Origin: Henricia sp. BOLD:AAB3569
Taxonomy: Eukaryota > Echinodermata > Asteroidea > Spinulosida > Echinasteridae
Assembly (NCBI GenBank): GCA_037783545.1
Contig: JBBELK010000030.1
Coordinates: forward strand, 434,001-498,000
Direction of reading: 5' to 3'
DNA length: 64,000 nucleotides
Of the stretch, positions 25,301 to 37,300 are shown in pieces; positions within the stretch are counted from its first letter, which is position 1; every line of letters starts with the position of its first letter. The position numbers and the translations under genes are program-made. The notes beneath the pieces were generated by a model. That model was not told the DNA's origin. It did no database searches and saw only the letters and a list, made by a program, of their open reading frames with translations.

Positions 25301-28300
25301 ATGCTCAGCAAAAAAATTAATAGGTGTATAATCATTTCAGTTTTTATTTTTGAAATGGATAAATTCTAAACTTCAGATAATTTTCTGAGTGCAATTGCAT
25401 TTGTTTTCATGACTGACACTGTAAGAAGGCTACAGTGTCAGGGATGTGATTTTTCAGGGTTTTTTTGCCAAAAATCATGACCCCTGTGAATCATGTGAAT
25501 CCCACGCCGTAATAGCTTCACGCTGCACGCTCGCAATTTCAGGTTTTTTTCTTCAAACATCCAATCACATCCCTGCCGTGTACATGTAGTCCTCAAGGCT
25601 AAACATTTGATTTTAACAGTGTATTATCAAATATTTTAAGCACCTTTTTTTTAAGGAGAGCTATTAGCTCTTCTCGATTATCTCAGGAGAGCAATTTAGG
25701 GCTCTCCTGACTTTTTTAAAAATGAAGGACTGCTACTCCTCACGCTTTTTAAAAGAATACAATTTTAGGGGAGGCTATAACTCCCTCAGCCCCCTCCCCC
25801 TCGATCCGCCAATGTAAGAACCGTACATTACATTATTAATCATGTAGCTTAAAGGCACAGGCTCGTCAGCAATGCGCGCCCGCCAAATTCGTGCTCGAAA
25901 CACGCAGCTCCATGCCTTTGCTCTTGGAGCTGCGTATTGCGTGGCACACATTTGGCGGGCGCGCATTGCTGACGAGCATGTGCCTTTAAAGGCTTAATAT
26001 CTTTTGCAAAGAAAAACTTCCTTATCGTACACAGTTATAGGGAAGCAAAAATCATATGCAAGAATTCACTTGCATGGCAAAGAACTTTCCTGGTAAAAGA
26101 ACTCGCCCCGGGGATTGGCACCCTCATGGGAAAAGAACTCGCCCCAGGGATCAGCACCCTCATGGGAAAAGAACTCGCCCCGGGGATCAGCACCTTCATG
26201 GGAAAAGAACTCGCCCCGGGGATCAGCACCCTCATGGGAAAAGAACTCGCCCCGGGGATCAGCACCCTCATGGGAAAAGAACTCGCCCCCGGGGATCAGC
26301 ACCCTCATGGGAAAAGAACTCGCCCGGGGATCAGCACCCTCATGGGAAAAGAACTCGCCCCGGGGATCAGCACCCTCATGGGAAAAGAACTCGCCCCGGG
26401 GATCAGCACCCTCATGGGAAAAGAACTCGCCCCGTGGATCGGCACCCTCATTTCCCACTTGAGCAAGTCGATCACTGGGGCGAGCGCTTATAATGTATAA
26501 TTTCTCGTCATTCTGCCCAGTTTTAGTTGCTTTTGTATTTCGTCGTCCTCCCAAATGGCAATTAATTTCCGAATTTCCCCGTCCCCAGATTTACATTTCA
26601 GCCGACTTCTTTTTCTGCGACATAGCTGACGTATTAGCTGATAAAAGAGATAATTATACTGGGCAATGGAACTCCAAAGACATGATATATCAGAATCGCA
26701 CTAGTGGGAAAAGGCCTATAATGGGGTACAATTCCATTACACAGTTCACATTTCTCAACCGATGCCGTTAATGTTTTAGATAAAATGAAAAACAATGTAA
26801 AGCAGGAAAATGCCAAAAAATCCAACCAATTAAAAAAATGGCCTAACTTGTGTTCGTCCTGCTATGGGCTTTTCATTTCCTCCTGTAATCAAGCTCAGTC
26901 ATTTCATACCATTCAGGAACAAATGTGCATCACGGATAAACCCAGATGCATGTACACATATCTACACTTTTAATAAAAGATCAGGCTGGATCCGAATTAG
27001 TGGCTTTGGCTATGGCTGTTGCTATGGGCGGCAATAAAAATCCTTAGAAACAGCATAGCAACAGCCGCAGCAACAGCCGCAGCCACAGCCACAGCCAAAG
27101 TCACTAATTCGGATCCAGCCTCACTTCCCATATACCAAGCTTTTATTTCTCTCCCCATAAACATGTAATTTATATACCTGTTGTCATTTTGTTAGAGAAA
27201 CAAAATTGTAAAACAGGCAATTTCATAAAGGAGTGGACATACATGACCTTCAAATTTGCAATTTTATATCTGTGTGGGAAATGGCTTTAAATGATAGCAG
27301 TAAAAACAAGTTTGGTGTTGATTCTTAATTTGAAGAGCTTTGAAGAAAATGTACTTCAGCTGTAGTACATTTTTTTTCAAACATGGCCGGGTATCGAACC
27401 TGCAAACCCCAAATTTTCACCTGAGTATTGCGAGCCAACAAAACTACTCGGCCACGGTACCCCACATTACCCAAATAAATCATCACAAAGTGGAAAATGC
27501 AATTTTTTTCTATTTACCGTTACCTCAAATTTATTTTTGCTTTTGGGGGAAAAAGTTTTATTTTTCTCCTTTTGCTGTTGGATCCGAGACACACCCCTCT
27601 GCACCACCTCCTCCCCCCACCCCTGCAAACTCTGGCTAGCCATCACCCTAAAAACCACCCTTTGGGAAAAATGTAATTACTTTTGCAAATTATCAGCCCT
27701 GCAGTCCAACCTTTGGCTGTTATAATGCTTATTTCAGCAGGTCTCCAGCATGGTACATGTACATCTCTTTTGACAAATTAAGCAGTTTAGCGGGGTCAAT
27801 AATATTACTTCTCAGATTTCAGTGAGACCATTAAGAAGGATACATTTTTCCACCTGTTGTGGTTTTTACTTTAAAATGTGTTTTTGAAAGCTCCCTGCAT
27901 GGAACAACTGTAGGTTTGAGGTACTGTAATCTTGACCTTTTAACTCACATTTTTATTTTGCTTTAAACTTTAAATTTCTATATCAGTTTTATATCATATA
28001 TTGTTATTTTGGATACCTTCTTACATTTGCAAAACGTAACATTTTTGATTGATTGTGGTCATTCTGAATATACTAATACTCCAAATGCCACAACTATATT
28101 ACACGCAATGTATTTCCCGGTGATCTGAGTTACTGAGAGCATGTTAAGGGGTAAATCCTAGTCTGTGCTACATGTACTTTGTCAAGTTGTGGGCGGAACC
28201 AGACCGCGCTAATGACCTACATGTACTCACGTGACTGCCGCGCTGTTGCTACGAGTAACGCATTCTGTCTAACTTGGGGTCGGTCCCTGATCACAAAATG

Positions 28301-31300
28301 AGCATAAATTCTCGCAGGATCATGCTCTTTTCCGGATCCCAGAAATTGTCCACTTTTCAGGTAACACTGTTCAAGCAAATGCTTAGTTTAAGTTTGCACC
28401 AGCTTTTTTGAGAAAATTTCTTTTTGCATTTGCCTCCCTCAGACTTTGAAATATGTCCACATCTTAGGAAGACAAATAGGTACACTTACGACAGTTTTGG
28501 TCCTCATCGGCCCCATCTGGGCAATCTACGTAACCATCACAGACCCAGTCAAGGTTTAAGCATATTGGCGATGAGGGGCACTGGAAGCGGTTGGGTGCAC
28601 AAGTAACGTAGTCTGATAAAATTGGGAAGGGATCAAAAGTCAAAGTTTGTATTAGCACATTCATTGAAATCCTTGCAATTCCAACTTGTCCAAACTCACA
28701 GTCCCAACCCCAAACCCCTTCCCCTCCTAAAAAAATTAAAAATTTCCAACACAATACAGCAAGCAGTGTAAATGTAATACTGTGCTGAACCCAACAGTCT
28801 GCTCTACTTAAAGGCCCTGTAGATGATCTGTTTTTGAGCGATTCTGCGAATAAAACCATTATAAATCGAAAGAAAGACATCAACAAACTCTTCCGAAGAT
28901 ATTTCAGCTTTGTCAAATGTACCACGTTTAAAAAAACCATGAAAATCCATATGTGTTTCCTAGTCTTGGCAGGGTGTTTCAAATATTCATTCTCAGTTGA
29001 TCGGGTACCGTACTATGTGGCTTGCGTCATGCACTCTGCAACACGCACACGCAGTACACAGCGCCCATGCATTTTGGACCGCGTAGATGCGAACCAAAAA
29101 TAAGTAAATCGTTTGCAAACGATCTAAATAATTTCATCTTTACGGATTATTTTCTGGTAAAATTCGGAAACCTTTCATTGGGTAGTTGCTATTAATTCAA
29201 TCTTTACTTTCAGAACTTTTCCCCTGTAAACTCGGCGATTACTTTTTGGGGTCATTGCAAATGATACACTGGGCCTTTAACATTTTAAATTAACACTTTC
29301 ATTTGGTCTATTGTTTAACAAATGTTTAGTTTGGCTAAAAATGGCATTTGAGTTATCACTGAACATAAGCAGTTTAAATTTTGCAAGAATTTGCACCTCT
29401 TTTGAGTGTGTGGGAAAATAGTACATTTAAATCTGAAAATCATTCCGAATTGTTTTTAATGTACAAATGTTGACAAATGTCCACGAGTTTGGGGAAAAAT
29501 TGATGCAGTGAGAAACAACTTAGCTCCACCTGGATTTGAACCGCGGACCTTCTGGTTAATGTGCAGACGCCCTACCAACTGAGCTATAAGGCCAACTGGT
29601 GGTCTTGAATCACTATATTTCAGTCTGTTGTTCATCACTGATTGGGATTGGCTATCACGTCAGCTTAGCAAGCCCTACAGAGGAATAAACCCTTCAATGA
29701 GATAAGCACCCCTCCCAGAGATCACGCCCCAAATCCCTGCCTAGCTTGTCCCATTTGTTTTTAGAATGCTAAAATGGTTCAACAACAAAACTAATGAACG
29801 ACCATTTTTGGTCGAAACAAAGTCAGTTCTAAATACTTTCTAGTGCATCTTTTCACTGCCCACCTGCAGCAGTAAACGGTAGATTTCCATTAAATACACC
29901 CTAGACACAGTGGACAACAATTTGGACTTCTAACAGCGTGAGCGAATCCACTCTGGAGTTGATTACATTTGATTCAGTTTGGAATAAAAATCGCGATTCC
30001 ATCTTTTGGAGGAACCAATTCCCATTATTTTGGTGATTCCAGGAAGTACTCGACGAATCTGAATGCTATGGATGCAGACATTGCAAAGATCCAGGAAATT
30101 GGCAGTATTTTGTATCAGGTTTAAAATATTTTTTTTATATATATGGAAACGGAAGTCTCTGCTCATTTCATGAATTTAATACTTACCACACCCATGCTCA
30201 TCAGAAGAGTCGTAACAGTGGGTGTATCCATCGCACCGCATTGCAGTGGAGATACACTGCCCTGAATTACACTGGAAGTTGCCAGTTGGACATGCTGGAA
30301 CAGATGAAAACAATAATGTCAAAAGTTGCTTTTATTCTTTAAACAGGAATCTCATTCCAAAGGAACAATTTATTTTTTGAACATTAAAATCTAATTTCAA
30401 AGTGAAATTAGACCCAAGCACAGTATATAAAACCATAGTAGGATTTTATTATATATCTAAATTCAGACCAGAAAATATAACACCGTGTTTACACTGAACC
30501 GGCAAAGGTGAATACAGACCCAGCATTTTTAGCGCGTTTATACTACACCTTGATCCGGCTTCAACTCGCCTTCAGAAACCGCAAAAGTCACCACTAGTTG
30601 TAACTGCAGCGCATGCGTGAGCTGTTAGGTGTTGCTGAACTGGTGCCAGATTGGTCAATTAAATCTGCTACACAGCGGGTACCGCCCCAAGGACACTCAG
30701 GGTAGCGTTTACACTGCAAGCAACCTTGACGATTGCAGGGGTTCAACCCTACCCTAAAGGTGACTTGAAAAAGGCAAATCAGACCCGGGTCTGATCCGAA
30801 TTGTTCAATTCACCTTTTGCGTTTACACTAAGCGCCTACACGGCTTCAACTCCCCTTTTTGGAAATTGCGGAGTTCGATTCGGCAAAGGCGAATTGACTG
30901 TAAACGGGCCTTATGGCACATTGGTACATGTAGGACCTATACTCCCTCAGGTTTTTCTTTGTGTACTTAACAAGTGGGTAAAACAAATCCCAATCAACCT
31001 GTCAAGTCCAACCTCATTCCAGTTAAAACTTTGGGGTGGAGTAGGGTTGAGTTAAACCTGCAGTGTAAAACCAATCCTGCATGAGGGTTCAGGTTTTCAA
31101 GTGTGATATTGTGAAAATTCTCTTGTTTCTAACCTTGTGTCAACCTGAAGATGTGTCAAATATGTAGGCAAGGCATACAGTACCAGCCAAAATTTTGAGC
31201 ACACATGTTGAAAACTATGTATTTGCAATTTGTCTGTAAGATTGACCCTCATTTCGTATAGTAATCACAGCTTGCCCTTTTCTTTACTCAACTGGGGTCC

Positions 31301-34300
31301 TTTTGGCATTTTACAAAAGTTGTGTATTTTTATGCAAGAAAGGCAAATATAGACTAGATAGCTATCTGATAGTGGTCAAGAACTGACTGGTGCCAATAGT
31401 GCATTCAGCTAGTACAAAGTGATTTTGGACAAGCTCCAGGACCTCAGAAAATTAGAGAACAGTCAGAACACATGCAAAAGAACCTATTACACATAATCTG
31501 TTACATAAAACAATATTGTATTCATTGTATACTTCTTAAAACGTGTGTGTGACCTTCAGAGGCTACTTTTTTGTATATATGAAGCCAGAGGTGGCTATTT
31601 TGTTCAGACGGGCACTGCCTTCGAAAGTAAAGTTAACAACGACAGTCCCACTAACAACGACGTGTGTCCACACGGTGATTTAACAACGACGCGCAGGCAT
31701 GCACACTGCCCATATACCAAAGGTGCGCGCTCGTAAGTAGCGCGCTACTCATAAGATTTCTCGTTGTTAAATCGTCGTTGTTAACTTGTAAGTAAGTGCG
31801 TCCACACGGTCACTACTTACGAGCTTACTCACGAGTGCCCACTAACAACGACTTCACTTTAAGTTAACAACCATCGTCTGAACGCACCTAAAGATACATT
31901 TCTGAAGTTTCAAGGACATTTCTATGACATGCATTGAATATATTGGTTGCATAATGTTTTTTGTACTTGGCATAAAATGCTGTAAAATGTTACTAAACAT
32001 AGTTTTCAACAGGTGTACTCAAACTTTTGGCTAGCACTGTACATCATGTGTGATATACTGAAAATCATTACCCCAGATACAAAACTAGTCAGTACCAGTT
32101 GCTGCCAATATGATAATCTATGCCCAGTTCTTGGAATTGAGACAGGCACATAAGTTTACATACTCTTAGCCTTTAGGCCTACATAACCTATGGCCCAGAT
32201 ATCACAACTGACCTCCCCATTATTCTACAAGATGTTGGTACCACTTGGAGCTAAGCTCAACCAGGATGCAAATTTCCAAACTTTACTTCCCATGGCCATA
32301 TGGGTAAACACAATAAGGTCCTTTTGGATTAACATGAAAAGGTAAAGAACCTGCTTGAGAAGTTTAGAGAAGATTTTTACCAGCTACTGCACATGCAGGT
32401 TATTTTTTTTAAACTGCAGTTCATGCTCACATCTCCTTGCACAGATTATGCAAATCTTTAGAACTACACTGGTACATGACATTTTAAAAGTTCTTTGGTC
32501 TTAATAACAAACACAATTGTCATCAGCTATATAAAAATACTTTAGGAGACAAGATGAAAGTAACACATGCACAATGTACAATGTACATGACGTTTTCACC
32601 TCGGATTAGTTCCGAGGTGAAAACGTCATCTAGTGCAGTTGTATTGCACATTCTCATTTATCAGAATATTTATAGAATACACATCTAAGAAGTTCATCAT
32701 AATAAAAGATAACCCTAACATGCTCATTAAAGGCCCAGTATATCACTTCCACATTCATGGAATAAGGATATAAGGAATAAGGGCATTACACATTTTTAAA
32801 AAATGTGCAAAAATTTCAAGTACATAGATACATCAATCATTCAGAAAACCTCTAAAATCCATTACAGCACAGTTGATATTTTAGGTGGTTGAATTCCCCT
32901 GGCCCTCCAAGACACATAGGCCTATGTTTAACCATGGAGGTAGAAAAATGTTTAACCTACAAAATGTTTCCCTCCAGAGGCCTTTTCCCACGGCACTTTA
33001 ACCCCGAGATAACCCGGTAACAGAAAAATTTAACCCCGAGATTACCCGGGTTAAGGGTTCGTTTCCCACGGCAAATCTCGGGGTTACGAATTACCCGGGT
33101 TATCTGGCCAAAAATGCCACTTAACCCGGGTAATTTCTAGCCCTGCTCGGGAGGTGGGTTAACCCACCAATCTCGGGGTTAACGGCAACCTTGAGACGAT
33201 TCTCCGGGTTAACGTTTGCCGTGGGAAACGACGGCACTGGCCGACTTGGGTTAGCGAGCAAAGCGGGTTAAAAGCTTCCGCGCTTGCTTGCACTTGCGTA
33301 CTGTGTGGGGAAAAATTTTGTTGTTACAACAGAACATCGCTTGCAATAGGTGTTCAAACCACACAAAAGCTCAAGTAAAAATACAAGAAGCATTATCGCC
33401 AGCGATGTCTTCATGTTGACTGCCATCTTGTTTCTAATTATAATGCATGGTCAGCCTTTTTCACACACAACTGTACTTGTACGCAAATTTGACAACGAAT
33501 CAACGCAAAGTGGAATTGTGTTCTTTCGTAATAAATCGCAAACGTGTCGCCAGTACTTCATAACTGAATTCGTTTATCGTCGTAATGATTCGTATAACGA
33601 GTCCAAACTACATGTATAATCATTTTTCATCAGTTTTGATTGCCGACGACTGAAGCTGACCGTTGAATCAGTAATCATGTCAGAAATATACGTTTCTTGA
33701 TGCAAGCCCCTGGTTGGTGTAACCGGGTGTATGCGCGTGCATGACTTCAGTGGGAAAAGGGTCGCTAGTTACCCGTGTAAGAGACGACCTGGGTAAGTGT
33801 TTCTCCGGGTTAAAATTTGACGTGTGAAACGAAACACCGGGTTAAATTTAACCCGGGTTATTTGCAGTTACCCGGGTAGAAAGTTACCCGGGTCGGATGT
33901 GGATAGTGTGAAAAGGCCTCAGGTGGCCTCAGTGCTCTCTGAAAATCACCCAAAATTAGTGTGACCTTACACCTTTTTTTCCAAATATCAGGACCTGATA
34001 TTGTAAAACCCATGGAATCAAGTAGGTCTACAAACTGAAACCCAACACACATATTGGCCTGTACCAAAGATCATGACCCTCTGAAATGAAAGGGGATGAA
34101 AGTACCACCTGGCTTACTACAAATATGACAATAAAGATAAATTTAAGTTTTCCTAAGAATTCAGTAAATAAGCCCAGTTCTGTAAAAATAAGAACACTAG
34201 TCTGGGAATTAGTACATTAGTCATTAAACTGTGAACAACCACAAGACAATTTACAAAAATACATATTTGTATGTGAAATTACTGAATTGGGAGAGAAAAG

Positions 34301-37300
34301 TGTGCAACTGAAAAGTGACCTCCTGCAAACTGACCACTTGATCACCTAACTTCTGGGTGCGGGATTGTGGGAGTGGGAAGGGGGAAGGTTTTTGAATATA
34401 TCTTTCAGCAAGCGACAGTAAGATGTGGGCCACTCCATGAGAAGTAGCACAGTGTCTCCCCCCCACCACCCCCCCACCCCCCCCCCCCCCCCCCCCCCCC
34501 ACTCCCCATGCCACACTCCCGGTTTGTATTTATATAACATTTTTTAAAGTTGGGGTGGGTAATAGGAAACGGGGTTTTTTGGGGTGTGTGGGTCTAATAA
34601 CATTCAAGATAACAGAACCAAGGTTAAAGTTGAAGCCAATTTTGAAAACCTTAAATTCAGGAGCATGTCAGGCCACTTGCCAGGTGTAAATGTACTTAGC
34701 AAGGGCCTTGTGTCATGACACATTCATCACCTGTGTATGTCTACTGCAGTCAGGTGGTTGTATGGCTTATTTACTCAGGGCACTAGTGAGTACTGTGCAG
34801 GCTGTGCTCCACTTGATGCCTTCAAGGAAGATACCAATATGCAAACTAAACTTACATGTATGTAAATATTTTTGCCTGAAAATTTCAGGTTTTGTGAAAA
34901 CAACAGAAAATGACATCAAAAATGACATTGGAGCTTAATTTGAATGAAGTAGCATACCAGTACAAAGGTGTTCATGATTACTGATAATACTGATTCTATA
35001 TTTTTCCAACAAATTTTTTTTTTTTAAATAAAATCCATGTGCCAACTAAGGTTTGTAAACTTTTTGCAGTTCAGTACATCTTGTTAGACAATTGTGATTG
35101 AGTACTGATTGATGTTTAACACTTATAGCTACATGTATAAGACTGGCGTTAATCTTCAAAGTATTTCTTGTTCTGTTTATTTTATGCTCTTGTCATTAAA
35201 TAGTCGGAAAGCAAATAGTGTCATACTTATTTACTTGTGTATAATATTACAAGTATTATTTGCACCAATTTGTATACCAAACAACTGCAGTGACATATAT
35301 TGAGAAGGAAAAATATGAAATAAATTGAACATGCATATCTACATCACAGCTTTGCCAGAAGACCAAGGCAGGTAAACATTCTCAGAAATACCCATAAAAA
35401 ACAAATGAAACCATTTTAGGGTTGTTTTTATCAAGGCCCTCCTGGTGTAAATTTTCAGGGAGAACCCAAAATATTTTGAGACCTAGTTTCAGGGGCCCTT
35501 TGACTTTTTTATATCTACTTTCATTTCTGGAACACTGACCCGGGTAATAACATGTTTGCTTTCCTTTGTTGAAATATGACAAAGTATAATTTATGATAAC
35601 TGCCAAGTCTGGTGCCCCCTTGTGATTCGTCCATTCCATGATTCAACCATGTTTTCCTGTTCTATTGTAGTTAATGCATGTGATTCTCTTTGCTAGTGTT
35701 AATGGCCATTTACTAGTACAAGTAACTCCATATGGTGGAATTTTTGTTGTTATTTGATATCTTTAAGGTGTCTGATGACCCCAAATCCTTGACATGGACT
35801 ACTCTAATTTAGTTTTTCCCTGGACAAACTCCAACTTCTTGGGGGAGCTATCTGGTGTACTACCACTATCATTGCATAAATCACTCCACAGGTGCAAATG
35901 TTTATTTAATCATCAAAATCAAATGAAACAGTTTGAATGAAAGGTATGGTAAAGTCCTTGAAAGGTTTGCTTGGGAAACTATCTTCCTTGAAGATAGATA
36001 GTAATGTGACCCAAGTGGCCAGGGTCTAGTATGTTAAGTAAATAATGTACAAGGATGCTGTGGGTGCTAAAGCAATACTTTGACCCTCATGGGGTACACC
36101 TCTTGGGACCTTGAAAAGGTCAAAGAGGAATTATATAAGTTAATAGGGCTGAACAAGTTGAGGGGGCACCTGTGCTGTGGTTAAGCAAGGTAGTAAATGC
36201 TATGCAGTAATAGTGTGATGCATTCTTCTTCTTCAAGCTACTGCAAACAAACTCCGCTATACGGGATATCATGTTGCAGGCGCATGGTGGCTAGTCTTCT
36301 TCTTCTTCCATTTGTTTGAACAATAAAAACACCAAGCCTTATAGACATATTAATTGTATGACTTGAAAGTTTTAAAAACAGAAACAGCATTACACAACTA
36401 AAGAATAATGTTGATAAACTGCCTTGTAGAAATTTCAGCCATATACTTCAGAAAACATAAAAAATACATGCATTGAGTGGAGTCATACTAATTAACGTCA
36501 ACTGCCGTCAACGACTGTCAACGACCATCAACGGCCGCCACCACTATCTTTTAACATATTTTATGAGAAACTAACTAATTCTAGCACAATGACAAAGAAT
36601 TTCCACATTATAAGGCCAAACAAAATAAATGGTGTGTTTACGGTAACCTGGAATATTTTAGGCGAAAATGCTGACCTCAAACTTTTTATTGCCAATTTTC
36701 AAGTTGATAATTTTAAATGAGCACTATTTGCAATAATTTTCAACGAACAAAACATTTTCTACACTTGAAGTCCTCTGTTAATAGTGAGTTTCAAACATTG
36801 CAAAACAACACGCAAATGCATGAACTGAAATGTAAAAAAAAATTACATAATAAAATTATTTTCCTACCTACCTACCTGGATTTTTTTTAGGCCGTTACCG
36901 TAAACGCACCATTTTTTTTTTTTGGCCTAATGTAACTTTTCTCACAAGGCTGCTTTGCGCTGCGTGCGCAGTGGCAGCCATAATTGCTTTTGGCTGTGTG
37001 GGTCAAACCATTATAGGCAGAGGATCGTCGGCAATGTGCGGGTGCCAAATTCGTGCCACGAAATACGCAGCTCCATGTCTTTGCTATAGAGCTGCGTGTT
37101 TCGTGGCATGAATTTAGTGCGCGTGCATTGCTGAAGAGCCTGTGCCTTTAATGGAGAAGGGGTGTGCTACCTTTGTGTGCACGTATCTACATACATGTGC
37201 ACGTACAAAACACCTAACACAATAAAGCATAGTGGTATCGTCTGGTACATCGTATTCTAAATGGCCACCGAGTACGGCCGACCAAAATATATAGGCACCT

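Noticed and set aside
26090..26450. CRISPR-like repeat array
   Set aside because: Units abut without variable spacers, and the window is a eukaryotic genome.
26056..26554. Repeat-protein frames on both strands over 26.1-26.5 kb
   Set aside because: Created by the 36-bp minisatellite; both strands and several frames are open at once, and it sits inside an LRP2 intron.
33350..33619. 89-codon frame inside the CCCGGGTTA element
   Set aside because: No recognisable domain; kept as an observation within the element and not called as a gene.
34251..34540. Glycine-rich frames near 34.45 kb
   Set aside because: Translation of the long C/G run on the minus strand.
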